Shown: positions 33,815 through 43,835 of the stretch, in pieces | Layout of the letters: each line of letters starts with the position of its first letter | Position numbering within the stretch: the stretch's first letter is position 1 | Origin: Thiodiazotropha sp037384425 | GTDB taxonomy: Bacteria > Pseudomonadota > Gammaproteobacteria > Chromatiales > Chromatiaceae | Assembly: GCA_037384425.1 (NCBI GenBank) | Contig: JARROA010000021.1 | Span: 62,001 to 126,000 of the forward strand | Direction of reading: 5' to 3' | Length of the DNA stretch: 64,000 bases | Position numbers and translations under genes: made by a program | Notes under the pieces: model-generated | The model's input: the letters and a program-made list of their open reading frames with translations, nothing else | The model's database searches: none | What the model was told of the DNA's origin: nothing

Positions 33815-35086
33815 ATGGCTTCAGATCCCAATCCATCCCAGTTCGATATCCAGCAAGTGCTGCAATCGGGAGTGCATGCCCGAGGCTCGCGACGATGGCG
33901 ATGGCTGCTCACCGCCGTGGTGGCATTGGGGGTTCTCTTCCTCGCCTGGCAGTGGCTGCAACCCGCGAATGACAGCTTGCCCGGCTATGAAACGCGTCCG
34001 CTGGAGACGGGGGATATCACCGTCACGGTCACCGCTACCGGCACGCTGGAACCGGTGAACCAAGTGGATGTGGGCAGTGAGCTCTCCGGTACCGTCGACC
34101 AGGTGCTGGTCGACTTCAACGACCGGGTGCGGGCAGGACAGATGCTGGCGCGGCTCAATACCGACAAGCTCGATGCCGACGTGGTCGAGGCGCGCGCCTC
34201 GCTGGCTTCGAAGCGGGCCAAGCTGAAGGAGGCGCAGGCGACGGTGCAGGAGACCCGGCTCGCCTTCGAGCGCTGCGAGAAGCTGGCGCAACGCCAGCTC
34301 TGCTCCGGCGAGGAGTTGGATACGACCAGGGCCAAAGCGATACGTGCCCGGGCGGTGGCCGCCAGTGCCGAGGCGGAGGTGGCGGTGGCCAAGGCCACCC
34401 TCGAGGGCAAGCAGACCGAGCAGGAGAAAGCGACCATTCACTCCCCCATCGACGGCCTGGTGCTGTCGCGCCAGATCGAACCGGGGCAGACGGTGGCGGC
34501 CTCACTGCAGGCCCCGGTGCTCTTCACCCTGGCCGAGGATCTGACCCAGATGGAGCTGCATGTGGCGGTGGATGAGGCCGATGTGGGTCAGGTCGCCGAA
34601 GGGCAGAGCGCCGAGTTCACTGTCGATGCCTATCCGAATCGTCGCTTTCCGGCCACCATCACCCAGGTCCGCTTCGCCCCTCAGACGGTGGACGGGGTGG
34701 TCACCTACGAGACGGTGCTGGCGGTGGACAACCAGGACCTGGCCCTGCGTCCCGGCATGACCGCCACTGCGGTCATCACTGTGCAGCGGCTCGAGGACGT
34801 GACATTGCTGCCGAATGCCGCCCTGCGCTTCTCGCCGCCGGTGACGCAGCCTCGGGAGCGCCGTGGTGGCGTCTTCGGTTCCCTCTTTCCGCGACCGCAC
34901 ATGGCCGGCCGGCGCAGCAACCAGAACCAGGGCGAGGGTCAGCGGGTGTGGTTGCTGCGACAGGGGACGCCGGTGGCGGTGGCGGTGAAGACGGGCGCCA
35001 GTGACGGCAAGGTCACCCAGTTGCTTGAGGGTGATCTGTCACCGGGTTCCGAGGTGATCGTCGATACCATCGGCGCGTCGAAATGA
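33815..35086 (+). CDS. macA: MacA-like periplasmic adaptor (HlyD/RND-type membrane fusion protein)
   Basis: About 423 residues from the ATG at 33815 (a TTG six codons upstream is an alternative). One N-terminal membrane helix (WLLTAVVALGVLFLAWQWL) anchors it; then a lipoyl half (GTLEPVNQVDVGSELSGTVD), a long alpha hairpin (about 110-190), the second lipoyl half (IHSPIDGLVLSRQIEPGQTV) and a beta barrel. Its stop overlaps the start of the ABC ATPase gene. It links an inner-membrane ABC exporter to an outer-membrane channel for macrolides, peptides or lipids. No TolC gene is nearby. Confidence 0.88.
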   Translation: MASDPNPSQFDIQQVLQSGVHARGSRRWRWLLTAVVALGVLFLAWQWLQPANDSLPGYETRPLETGDITVTVTATGTLEPVNQVDVGSELSGTVDQVLVDFNDRVRAGQMLARLNTDKLDADVVEARASLASKRAKLKEAQATVQETRLAFERCEKLAQRQLCSGEELDTTRAKAIRARAVAASAEAEVAVAKATLEGKQTEQEKATIHSPIDGLVLSRQIEPGQTVAASLQAPVLFTLAEDLTQMELHVAVDEADVGQVAEGQSAEFTVDAYPNRRFPATITQVRFAPQTVDGVVTYETVLAVDNQDLALRPGMTATAVITVQRLEDVTLLPNAALRFSPPVTQPRERRGGVFGSLFPRPHMAGRRSNQNQGEGQRVWLLRQGTPVAVAVKTGASDGKVTQLLEGDLSPGSEVIVDTIGASK

Positions 35087-35802
35087 GGGCGTCCGGGGTA
35101 ACCACCGTGCCCCTGATCAGCCTGCGACAGGTGACCAAGATCTACGGTCAGGCGCAGGCGGCGGTGGAGGCCCTGCGGGGTATCGACATCGATATCGAGG
35201 CCGGCGAGTTTCTGGCCCTGATGGGGCCGAGCGGCTCGGGCAAGTCGACCTGCATGAACATCCTCGGTTGCCTCGACACCCCGACCCGCGGCGAGTACCG
35301 TTTCGAGGGCGTCGAGGTGGGCGGGCTCAGCCGCGATCAGCGCGCCTTGCTGCGCCGCCACGCCATCGGTTTCGTGTTTCAGGGCTTCAACCTGCTGGCC
35401 CGCACCTCGGCGCTGGAAAACGTGGAACTGCCTCTGGTCTACCGCGGCATGCCTGCCGCAGAGCGCCACACCAGGGCGCGGGAAGCACTGGCGGCGGTTG
35501 GTCTCACGGGCTGGGAGAGCCATGCCCCCAACGAGCTCTCCGGCGGCCAGCAACAGCGGGTGGCGATCGCACGCGCCATCGTCTCCCGGCCGGCGGTACT
35601 CTTCGCCGATGAGCCGACCGGCAATCTCGACAGCGCCCGCAGTCTGGAAATCATGGATCTATTGAGCCGCTTCAACCGGGAGCAGGGCCTCACCGTGGTG
35701 ATGGTGACCCATGAACAGGAGATGGCGGCCTATGCCGGCCGGGTGGTCCATTTCCTCGACGGCCGCATCGACAGTGAAGTGAGCAACGGGGAGGTTGCCT
35801 GA
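35083..35802 (+). CDS. MacB-like ABC transporter ATP-binding protein
   Basis: 239 residues, starting inside the adaptor stop (ATGA). Walker A GPSGSGKST, Q-loop FVFQGFNLLARTSALENVEL, signature LSGGQQQRVAIARAI, Walker B VLFADEPTGNLDS and the switch VMVTHEQEMA are complete. The DEPTGNLDS form is typical of the MacB/LolD class. It powers the FtsX-like permease encoded next. In E. coli the two are one MacB protein; here they are separate genes. Confidence 0.93.
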   Translation: MRASGVTTVPLISLRQVTKIYGQAQAAVEALRGIDIDIEAGEFLALMGPSGSGKSTCMNILGCLDTPTRGEYRFEGVEVGGLSRDQRALLRRHAIGFVFQGFNLLARTSALENVELPLVYRGMPAAERHTRAREALAAVGLTGWESHAPNELSGGQQQRVAIARAIVSRPAVLFADEPTGNLDSARSLEIMDLLSRFNREQGLTVVMVTHEQEMAAYAGRVVHFLDGRIDSEVSNGEVA

Positions 35803-37007
35803 TGTTGCGCAATGCCCTGCTGTTGGCCCTGCGCGCCATCCGCCGCAATCTGATGCGCTCGAGCCTGACCGTGCTCGGTATCGTCATCGGCGTAGCCTCG
35901 GTGATCATCATGGTCAACCTCGGCAGCGGCGCCACCGCCCAGGTCTCAGAACAAATCGCCAGCCTCGGCAGTAACCTGTTGATGGTGCGGCCGGGTCAGC
36001 GGCTCGGCTTCGGCCAGCGCTCGGAGGCCGAGGCCTTCGACCTGGACGATGTGGAAGCCATCGTCAATCAGGTAGGCGGGATCGCCGCCGTCGCTCCCAG
36101 CGCCTCCAAGGCGATCACCGCCATCTACGGCAACCGCAACTGGTCGACCACCCTCAACGGTACCGACAACGGCTATTTCCCGGTCGGCAACTGGCAGTTC
36201 GCCAGAGGGCGTCCCTTCAGCGATACCGAGCTGCGGGCCGGGGCCGCGGTCTGCATCATCGGTGATGCGGTGCGCAAGGAGTTGTTCGGTGGGCAGGACC
36301 CGATCGGTGAAAAGCTGCGCCTGAACAAGATCGCCTGTCAGGTGATCGGCCTGCTGCAGCCCAAGGGACAGTCAGCGGGCGGTCGTAACCAGGACGATCT
36401 GGTGTTGGTCCCCCTGCGCACCTTCTGGCGGCGGGTGGCGGGGAATCGGGACGTGGGCATGATCTACGTCTCGGCGCGCGAGGGGTTCTCCACCGCCAAG
36501 GTGCAGCGTGACATCGAGGCGCTGATGCGGGAACGCCGCCATATCGGACCCTCGGAGGACGACGACTTCAATGTCCGCGACCTGAGGGAGATCGCCGAGG
36601 CGCTGACCGGCACCACCCGGATCCTCACCACCCTGCTCGGCGCGGTGGCGGCGGTCAGTCTGCTGGTGGGCGGTATCGGGGTCATGAACATCATGTTGGT
36701 CTCGGTCACCGAGCGCACCCGTGAAATCGGCATCCGCCTGGCCATCGGCGCCCAGGAGCGGGACGTGTTGCTGCAGTTTCTGGTCGAGGCGGTGGTGCTC
36801 TCATCCCTGGGCGGGGTGATCGGCATCCTGCTGGCGATGGTGGCTTCTCTGGTGCTCACCTCGCTCATGAGGATGCCGCTGGTGCTCGATCCCGGCATCA
36901 TGCTGTTGGCGTTTCTCTTCTCCGCCCTGGTGGGGGTGATCTTCGGTTACTTCCCGGCCCGACGGGCGGCCCGACAGGATCCTATCGAAGCCTTGCGCTA
37001 CGAGTGA
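35802..37007 (+). CDS. MacB-like ABC transporter permease (FtsX family)
   Basis: 401 residues, start overlapping the ATPase stop (TGATG). A first membrane helix (SLTVLGIVIGVASVIIMV), a large MacB periplasmic core domain, then three helices (LGAVAAVSLLVGGIGVMNIM, LSSLGGVIGILLAMVASLVL and a final one) as in all MacB/FtsX permeases. With the two genes before it, it forms a tripartite efflux system. The substrate is unknown. Confidence 0.92.
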   Translation: MLRNALLLALRAIRRNLMRSSLTVLGIVIGVASVIIMVNLGSGATAQVSEQIASLGSNLLMVRPGQRLGFGQRSEAEAFDLDDVEAIVNQVGGIAAVAPSASKAITAIYGNRNWSTTLNGTDNGYFPVGNWQFARGRPFSDTELRAGAAVCIIGDAVRKELFGGQDPIGEKLRLNKIACQVIGLLQPKGQSAGGRNQDDLVLVPLRTFWRRVAGNRDVGMIYVSAREGFSTAKVQRDIEALMRERRHIGPSEDDDFNVRDLREIAEALTGTTRILTTLLGAVAAVSLLVGGIGVMNIMLVSVTERTREIGIRLAIGAQERDVLLQFLVEAVVLSSLGGVIGILLAMVASLVLTSLMRMPLVLDPGIMLLAFLFSALVGVIFGYFPARRAARQDPIEALRYE

Positions 37008-37575
37008 TTTGCGCCTGCGCTAGTGCCGCATGCGGAGATAACATGCGGCGAGACCTTGCACAGAACGTCCTATGCGGCATAATGAAATCGGTGCCTGCTG
37101 TGTCGATTTCCAAAGGCCCAACGGATCGGGTGGTCAGAGGATTCCCGGGTCTGACATGGCGATTGCGCCGGGTTTTCCGTTCACGCTATGGAAACCGCCT
37201 GAAGATAAGATTGAGCAAAGATCTCAAGCAGATGACGGCCACTTAGGCCTTTCAGAATGTGGGCGACCGGGGGTGGAGGATCTCCGGCGGCCACATCGCA
37301 CGCCAGGTTACACTGAGCTTCCCCCTGGCCTTGCCGAATGGGTTGGGCCCGAGCGGCGGTAGCCGCGGTGTCGACCAGGCGAGGTGGACTCGTGTCGGCA
37401 CCAGGGGTGCCGATTGATGATCAACCGACCTCTCGGTCTTTGAAACAGAATGCGGTCAATTTCCAGGGCGATGAAAGCCTGCTTCCCGCCTGCGGGGAGG
37501 CTGGCCTTGCCGTGCGCATCTCATCGGCTGCCGTGAACGACACAGTATAAGAAATGAAACAAGACTGAGCACACA
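37008..37575. other. Structured intergenic region before the SLC13 transporter
   Basis: About 570 bases without a credible gene. Several stems are visible: GCCGCATG/CATGCGGC just after the permease (37024-37050), a good candidate for transcript ending without a T-run; GGCACC-AGG-GGTGCC (37397-37411); and ACCGA-CCTC-TCGGT followed by CTTTG (37424-37442). The latter two might belong to a leader or small RNA upstream of the transporter gene, but no known RNA family is recognised. Confidence 0.4.
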
Positions 37576-39561
37576 ATGAACAGATTGGCGGATGAAGAAA
37601 AGATCATTTCCACCCCGGGTATCCTGAAACCCAAACAGATCGTCGCGGCCGTGGTGTTCGCGCTCATCGCGCTCTACCTCGCCAGCGTGGTGCCGACGAT
37701 CGAGATCGCCTGGGTCAGCGCGATATTGATGTTGACCATCTACCTCTTCGCCTTCGAGGTGGTGGGCGTGGACGTGGCCGCCGCCACCGTCATGGTGCTG
37801 CTGGGTCTGACCTCTCTGCTGGCGCCGGTGATGGGCCTGGAGCAGGGTCTGGTGGACAACAAGCACCTGTTCGACGGCTTCGCCTCCAACGCGGTGATCT
37901 CCATCATCGCGGTGATGATCATCGGCGCCGGACTCGACAGGACCGGCATCATGAGCAGCGTGGCGGCCTTCATCCTCAAGGTCGGAGGCACCACCGAAAA
38001 GCGCATCATCCCGATCATCTCCGCCACCGTCGGCTTCATCTCCTCGTTCATGCAGAACGTGGGCGCCGCGGCTCTGTTCCTGCCGGTGGTGTCGCGCATC
38101 TCGGCCCGCTCCGGGCTGCCGATGTCGCGGCTGCTGATGCCAATGGGCTTTACCGCCATTCTCGGCGGCACCATGACCATGGTCGGCTCCAGCCCGCTGA
38201 TCCTGCTCAACGACCTGATCCTGACCTCCAACAAGGCGCTGCCGCCGGAACAGCAGATGGAGACCTGGGGGCTGTTCTCGGTCACGCCGGTAGGCATCGC
38301 CCTGGTGGCCACCGGTATCGTCTACTTCGTGCTGGCGGGCCGCTTCGTGCTGCCGGCGACGAAGAGCGAGAGCAGCACCAGCGGCACCGATCCAATGCGC
38401 TATTTCCACGATGTCTACGGCGTCAACTATGCCCTGCACGAGGTGGTTGTACCCGACGGCAGCGACCTCATCGGCAAGCAGCTCGACGACGTGGAGACCG
38501 ACTACCGGGTACGTGTGATCGCCAGTAAACGACCGGGTGAGGAGTCGCGGGTGGGTCCCGGCACCATCGCCCGCGACACCGTGTTTCGCGCCGGCATGGT
38601 GCTGGGCATGGTGGCCGACCCGGCGGATCTCACCCATTTCTGCGAAAAGTACGAACTGAAGCAGCGCACCGAACTGCGCACCTTCTCGGAGTCCCTGGCC
38701 GCCACCAAGGCCGGTATCGCCGAGGTGTTGATTCCGCCGGGCTCCAACCTGATCGGTAAGAGCGCCCGGGACGTCTGGCTGCGCAAGACCACCGGCTTGG
38801 CCATGATCGGCCTGCACCGCGGTGGCAAGACCATGCGCGAGGGTGAGGATATCCGCAACATTCCCTTCCAGGCCGGCGACACTCTGGTGGTGCACACCGC
38901 CTGGGACGCCCTGGCCCGGGTCGAGAAGGACCGTAACTTCGTCGTCGTCACCACCGAGTTCCCGCACGAAGAGCTACGGCCGCACAAGGTGATACCGGCC
39001 GCCATCTTCTTCGCCATCGCGCTCTCGATGGTGTTGTTCACCGACATCCGCCTGTCGGTGGCGCTGCTGACCGGGGCCATCGGCATGGTGCTCTCGGGGG
39101 TGCTCAACATCGAAGAGGCCTACGAGGCGGTGAGCTGGAAGACGGTCTTCCTGCTAGCCTCCCTGATTCCGCTGGGTCTGGCGGTGGAGACCACCGGCAC
39201 CGCCAAGTGGATCGCCGAGCAGGTGCTCTCGGTGGTCGGCGAGATGCCGATATGGGTGATCCAGGCCGCGGTGGCGGCCCTGGCCACCTTCTTCACCCTG
39301 GTGATGTCCAACGTGGGCGCCACCGTGCTGCTGGTGCCGCTGGCGGTGAATATCGCCATCGGCGCCGGTGCCAATCCGGCCGTGTTCGCCCTCACGGTGG
39401 CGATCGCCACTTCCAACTCCTTCCTGATCCCGACCCACCAGGTGAACGCCCTGGTCATGGGCCCCGGAGGCTATCGGGTACCCGATTTCATGAAGGCCGG
39501 GGGCATCATGACCGTGCTGTTTCTGGTGGTGATGATGTTGATGATGAATCTGGTGTTCTAA
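37576..39561 (+). CDS. SLC13-family anion transporter with two TrkA_C (RCK_C) domains
   Basis: 661 residues. An N-terminal set of membrane helices with QNVGAAALFLPVVSRISAR and GGTMTMVGSSPLILLNDLI (the SNT-type substrate motif of DASS/SLC13 transporters), a soluble middle (about 275-470) with two TrkA_C units (VPDGSDLIGKQLDDVETDYR and IPPGSNLIGKSARDVWLRK), then a second helix set with VMSNVGATVLLVPLAVNIA and SNSFLIPTHQVNALVMGPGG. It moves divalent anions such as sulfate or dicarboxylates with Na+. Similar proteins are known as low-affinity sulfate carriers. The gene is monocistronic. Confidence 0.9.
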   Translation: MNRLADEEKIISTPGILKPKQIVAAVVFALIALYLASVVPTIEIAWVSAILMLTIYLFAFEVVGVDVAAATVMVLLGLTSLLAPVMGLEQGLVDNKHLFDGFASNAVISIIAVMIIGAGLDRTGIMSSVAAFILKVGGTTEKRIIPIISATVGFISSFMQNVGAAALFLPVVSRISARSGLPMSRLLMPMGFTAILGGTMTMVGSSPLILLNDLILTSNKALPPEQQMETWGLFSVTPVGIALVATGIVYFVLAGRFVLPATKSESSTSGTDPMRYFHDVYGVNYALHEVVVPDGSDLIGKQLDDVETDYRVRVIASKRPGEESRVGPGTIARDTVFRAGMVLGMVADPADLTHFCEKYELKQRTELRTFSESLAATKAGIAEVLIPPGSNLIGKSARDVWLRKTTGLAMIGLHRGGKTMREGEDIRNIPFQAGDTLVVHTAWDALARVEKDRNFVVVTTEFPHEELRPHKVIPAAIFFAIALSMVLFTDIRLSVALLTGAIGMVLSGVLNIEEAYEAVSWKTVFLLASLIPLGLAVETTGTAKWIAEQVLSVVGEMPIWVIQAAVAALATFFTLVMSNVGATVLLVPLAVNIAIGAGANPAVFALTVAIATSNSFLIPTHQVNALVMGPGGYRVPDFMKAGGIMTVLFLVVMMLMMNLVF

Positions 39562-39851
39562 GTTAAGAAATATAAGTCCGCAAATGAACGCGAATAAACG
39601 CAAATGATTGCTCGTTCTCAAGTTCCGGGGTGGGAGCGTTCATTGAAGTGAATCATGGATTCCCGCATCGAATAATAGCTTCACTAAACAGTATTCTGTT
39701 CTAGCCCGACTGTTTCGCCCGGCAACGGGATCATCGCGTCGGGGGAGTGTTGACGGTCCTTGTCGTCCCTGAAGGCTCCCTCTCGTCCATGGGGAGCCAT
39801 CAAGGACGGGCTCAGGCGCTCAAATCGAATTGGCATGACGGCACGCCGCGA

Positions 39852-40145
39852 CTACTGATTGGCCAGCAGGCCGGAATCTTCCCTGTCCCAGCGAAATCCT
39901 GAAAGACGGTACTCCACCCGCTGCGGATGTCCGTCGACCTCGATCAACACCGAAACCCGGTCGGCGCTGTGAATTTCACGATTGAGAATGCGGATATCGC
40001 TGTCGGGATATTGCGAGCTGAGCGTCTCGCAGATGACCCTGTGGCCCGGGCCGGTGTCTCCGATCTCCATCGTGCCCGGCAGGCAGGCGCCGTAAACGGT
40101 GGAAGTGAAGAGCATGGCAATGGGTAGCATGGCGATTCTGTTCAT
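39852..40145 (-). CDS. Small secreted protein of unknown function
   Basis: 97 residues from the ATG at 40145, chosen for its AGGAGA ribosome site and the signal peptide (MNRIAMLPIAMLFTSTVYGA); the frame is open far upstream but without coding character. The mature part has two cysteines (CLPGTMEIGD, HRVICETLS) and a beta-rich VSVLIEVDGHPQRVEYRL segment. I do not recognise it. It is divergent from the CadC-like regulator, which may control it. Confidence 0.6.
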   Translation of the reverse strand: MNRIAMLPIAMLFTSTVYGACLPGTMEIGDTGPGHRVICETLSSQYPDSDIRILNREIHSADRVSVLIEVDGHPQRVEYRLSGFRWDREDSGLLANQ

Positions 40146-40364
40146 TTGCGTTCTCCTGTCGTTGATGGGGGTTGTGCCGGTCGGGCCGAATTGACCAATC
40201 GCCGACGTGTTGTAAGCTTCGGTTACGCACTCCCGCTTTGACTCGAAGGAAAGCCGACGAAACCGCGACGGAAAGCAGGAGAGGAAATTAATGTCTGAAA
40301 AACAATTGGTTATTGTGTTGATTGGCAGGCTTGTTCGGGATTCCATCATCTGTGGTGACCGGTC

Positions 40365-42095
40365 ATGGCGGCCCTCGCGAGCACAGACGACCTCTCTTTG
40401 ACACGGGGGTATTCGCTCGGCCAATGGCGGGTTGATCCCAGCGGGTCGCGGATTTTCCGCGATGGGGATTCGATCAGACTGGAACCCAAGGTGATGGAGG
40501 TTCTGGGATACCTCGTCGCGCACCGGGGTGAACTCGTTACCCGAGAGGCCCTGGAGCGGGATGTCTGGCGGGGGGCGCTGATCGGCTATGACTCCATCAC
40601 CAGCACCATCATCAAACTGCGCAAGGCACTGAACGACGATGCCCATAACCCGGAATATATAGAGACGGTACCCAAACGGGGCTACCGGCTGATCGCGGAA
40701 GTCTCCGGGCTGTCGGCCAACGATGAAGCGCGTGCGGCCTTTGTCGATCAGGATGCCCCCGTCAAGCCCCCTGCCCGGCAACGGAAATTCAAGCCGGCCG
40801 GACTTGTCTGGATACTGCTGCCGGCCGTCCTGCTCATCGCCGCTTCAATCTGGCTGTTGTCCCGGCCGATGGATAAGGGGCCGCCGCCGCTATCCGAGAC
40901 CCCCGCTCCCACCACCCCCTCGCTGGTGGTGCTGCCCTTCGACAACATCAGCGACGATCCCGAACAGGACGATTTCAGCGATGGCATGACCGAAGACATC
41001 ATCACCGACCTCTCCCGGCTGTCGCATTTGCGCGTGATATCGAGCAACACCGCCTTCACCTACAAGAACCGCCTGCCCTCACCGCAGCGGATCGGCGAGG
41101 AACTGGGCGTCGACTACCTGTTGGCGGGAAGCGTCAGACGTCAAGGCGATGCCTTGCGGGTCAATGCGCGGCTGGTCGACACCCGAACGGGATTTCAGAA
41201 ATGGGCCACCCGTTACGACCGGCGGCTGGAGGAGGTCTTCTCGCTACAGGATGAACTGGCGGGCAGTATCGTCGAGGCGCTGGCGTTGCAACTGACGGCC
41301 CAGGAGAAGGCGCTGATTGCGCGCAAGACCACCACCAGTCTGCATGCATATGACCTGTTTCTAGAAGGTCAGCGGCTCTCCAGGGTCTCAACCCGGGAGA
41401 CCAACGAGGCTGCGCAGTCGGCCTACAGGCAGGCGATCCAGGAGGATCCGGACTACGGCCGCGCCTACGGCGCCCTGGCCTACAACATGGCCTTCGCCTA
41501 TCGGCGCGGCTGGAGCGACAGACCGAGAGAGACGCTCGACAGGGCACTCGAACTGGCCCGGGCGGGCGTCGCCCTCGACAGCTCGATCCCACAGACCTAC
41601 TGGTCGCTCGGCTACGTCTACATGATGAACAAGGAGTTCGGCAAGGCGAAGGAGGCCGTGCGAAAGGCCATCGCCATTGCCCCCAACTACGGCGACGGTT
41701 ACGGCCTGCTGGCGCTGATCCACAACAACCTGGGAGAGGCGGAGGAGGCGGTGCATATGGTCACCAAGGGCATGCAGCTGAATCCCTACTACACCTGGGA
41801 CTATCCCTACAACCTGGGCAAGGCCTACTACCTTCTGGGGCGGTACGAGGAGGCGATCGACGCCTTGACTGACTCTCTGGAGCGCAACGAATTTTCCATC
41901 ATCCCCCGGCTCTACCTGGCCGCCAGCTATGTCCGGGCCGGTCGCCAGGAGGACGCGGAGTGGGAGGTCGACCAGATCCGGGTCATGAATCCGACCAGCA
42001 CCCTCACCCACACCCGCAACGCGCTGCCGATCGAGCGGCCCGAGATGATGGAGGCCTTCCTGGCCGATCTGAAGCGGGCGGGGTTACCGGAGTGA
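40365..42095 (+). CDS. CadC-like membrane transcriptional regulator with TolB-like and TPR domains
   Basis: 576 residues. Residues about 15-110 are an OmpR-type winged helix (RIFRDGDSIRLEPKVMEVLG, VWRGALIGYDSITSTIIKLR, PKRGYRLIAEV). One membrane helix follows (AGLVWILLPAVLLIAASIWL, about 147-166). The periplasmic part begins with a TolB/FlgO-like domain (LVVLPFDNISDDPEQDDFSD, GVDYLLAGSVRRQGDALRV) and ends in several TPR repeats (about 320-540). This is a one-component sensor that binds DNA while anchored in the membrane. The signal is unknown. Divergent from a small secreted protein gene. Confidence 0.9.
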   Translation: MAALASTDDLSLTRGYSLGQWRVDPSGSRIFRDGDSIRLEPKVMEVLGYLVAHRGELVTREALERDVWRGALIGYDSITSTIIKLRKALNDDAHNPEYIETVPKRGYRLIAEVSGLSANDEARAAFVDQDAPVKPPARQRKFKPAGLVWILLPAVLLIAASIWLLSRPMDKGPPPLSETPAPTTPSLVVLPFDNISDDPEQDDFSDGMTEDIITDLSRLSHLRVISSNTAFTYKNRLPSPQRIGEELGVDYLLAGSVRRQGDALRVNARLVDTRTGFQKWATRYDRRLEEVFSLQDELAGSIVEALALQLTAQEKALIARKTTTSLHAYDLFLEGQRLSRVSTRETNEAAQSAYRQAIQEDPDYGRAYGALAYNMAFAYRRGWSDRPRETLDRALELARAGVALDSSIPQTYWSLGYVYMMNKEFGKAKEAVRKAIAIAPNYGDGYGLLALIHNNLGEAEEAVHMVTKGMQLNPYYTWDYPYNLGKAYYLLGRYEEAIDALTDSLERNEFSIIPRLYLAASYVRAGRQEDAEWEVDQIRVMNPTSTLTHTRNALPIERPEMMEAFLADLKRAGLPE

Positions 42096-42099
42096 ACGA

Positions 42100-43299
42100 C
42101 TAGCCCTTGCCGGCCGGAGTGGCGATGGCCAGCCGGCTCTCCCGTCCCCGGGCCGGATCTTCCGGGATCAGCAGGGAGAAGCTGAGTGATATCCCCGCCA
42201 TCACCGCGCCGAGCAGAAACACCACGGCCGGCGAACTCAGCCAGATGATGCCGAACAGCGCGGGGATCACCACCGCCGCGATATGGTTGATGGAGAAGCT
42301 GACTCCGGCGGTGGAGGCGATGTCCTCCGGTGCGGCGATCTTCTGGAAGTAGGTCTTGAGGGCAATGGCCATGGCGAAGAAGAGGTGGTCCAGGATATAG
42401 AGAATCGCCGCCGCGGTGGCGTTCTCCACCAGGGCGTAGCCAACGAAGACCAGGATCAGTCCCGCATACTCCAGCAGCAGGGCGCGGCGCTCGCCGATGC
42501 GGCCGATCAGGCGGCCGATGCGCGGGGCCAGAACGGTGTTGAGCGCGGCGTTGATGAGAAACAGCAGGGCGATCTGCGAGACGCTGTAGCCGAACTTCTC
42601 CACCATCAGGAAGCCTGCGAAGACGACGAAGATCTGGCGTCGGGCGCCGGAGAGAAAGGTCAGCGCATAGTAGAGCCAGTAGCGGCTGCGCAGCACCATA
42701 TGTTTGTGCTGCTCGGTCTGTTGCGGAAACAGCGGGAAGCCGAGCCCGGCGATCAGGGCGATGACCAGGGTCATGCCGCCCATCATCAGGTAGATCCATT
42801 GGTAGTCGAGCACCAGAATGTCATCCGCCAGCCAGATCAGGGCAAAGGTGACGATGGAGGCGAAGGAGCCGACCGCGATCAGGCGGCCGAAAGTCTCGGC
42901 GGAGCGGGACTTGTCGATCCACTGCAGCGCCAGCGAGGTCTGCAGGGTCTCGTAGTAGTGGAAACCGATCGACATGATCACGGTGGTGATGTAGAGCCCG
43001 AGCACCGAGGGGAAGAATCCAGTCAGCGCCGTACCCAGCCCCAGCAGCGCCAGGGAGACTACGGCGAGGCGCTGCTCGCGCACGATCAGCAGCAGGAACA
43101 CCACGCCGAAGGCGAGAAAGCCAGGCACTTCGCGCAGGCTCTGCAGTATGCCCATCTCCTGGCCGGTGAAGGCGGCGCGTTCGATGGCGAAGTTGTTGAG
43201 CAGGGTGCGCCAGCCGGCAAAGCTCAGGGGCACCGCCACCGCCATCAGCAGCAGCAGGATCTCGGGACGGCGAAAGAATGGTTTTCCGGAGAATGTCAT
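42100..43299 (-). CDS. Major facilitator superfamily transporter
   Basis: 399 residues and twelve predicted membrane helices in two halves joined by a loop near residue 200 (FPLFPQQTEQHKHM). The second half carries an RIGRLIGRIGERRALLLEYA segment that corresponds to the MFS A-motif between helices 8 and 9. No substrate-specific motif is recognised. Convergent with the CadC-like gene, 4 bases apart. Confidence 0.85.
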   Translation of the reverse strand: MTFSGKPFFRRPEILLLLMAVAVPLSFAGWRTLLNNFAIERAAFTGQEMGILQSLREVPGFLAFGVVFLLLIVREQRLAVVSLALLGLGTALTGFFPSVLGLYITTVIMSIGFHYYETLQTSLALQWIDKSRSAETFGRLIAVGSFASIVTFALIWLADDILVLDYQWIYLMMGGMTLVIALIAGLGFPLFPQQTEQHKHMVLRSRYWLYYALTFLSGARRQIFVVFAGFLMVEKFGYSVSQIALLFLINAALNTVLAPRIGRLIGRIGERRALLLEYAGLILVFVGYALVENATAAAILYILDHLFFAMAIALKTYFQKIAAPEDIASTAGVSFSINHIAAVVIPALFGIIWLSSPAVVFLLGAVMAGISLSFSLLIPEDPARGRESRLAIATPAGKG

Positions 43300-43559
43300 G
43301 AAAGCGATTATGCCGGAATCACTATCGGTGAAATATCACAATTGCAGTAGGTGATTAAGCGACAGCCGGCAGCGGATTCAAACCAAGGGTGCGCTATGCC
43401 GCACTGTTAGCAGCCGGCATTCGGTATCTGGCTTGACAGTGTGATAGACAACGCCCCAGGGTAGATCCGCCAACGCTTTGATTTGTCCCAACCCCCGTCC
43501 ATGGTTTATGATTTGCCCCCTTTCCGTCAGCAACCGACCGATTCCCTGGAGATGACCCG

Positions 43560-43835
43560 ATGGCGCGCGTGACCGTAGAAGATTGCATGGACTATGTGGA
43601 CAACCGTTTCGACCTGGTATTGCTGGCCACCAAGCGGGCGCGTCAGCTGGTCAACGGTGTCGAGCCGCTGCTGCCGTGGGAGAACGACAAGGCCACCGTG
43701 ATGGCGCTGCGTGAGATCGCCGACGGCCTGATTACTCACCGCGACGTGGAGGAGCAGCCGGCCGAAGAGGAAATGGTGGTCGACGAGGCGTTGCTCAACC
43801 TCGATGTCACCCCCATGGACGACAACAACCCCTAA
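43560..43835 (+). CDS. rpoZ: RNA polymerase omega subunit
   Basis: 91 residues. MARVTVEDCMDYVDNRFDLV and LLATKRARQL, NDKATVMALREIADGLI match RpoZ of gammaproteobacteria in full length. It supports assembly of the core polymerase and forms part of the ppGpp site. It precedes spoT by 121 bases, the usual order. The gmk gene that often comes before it is not in this window; an MFS gene on the other strand lies there instead. Confidence 0.96.
   Translation: MARVTVEDCMDYVDNRFDLVLLATKRARQLVNGVEPLLPWENDKATVMALREIADGLITHRDVEEQPAEEEMVVDEALLNLDVTPMDDNNP

Noticed and set aside
37456..38967. 503-codon minus-strand ORF opposite the SLC13 gene
   Set aside because: His/Gly/Asp-rich shadow frame with no domain, antisense to a transporter with clear motifs.
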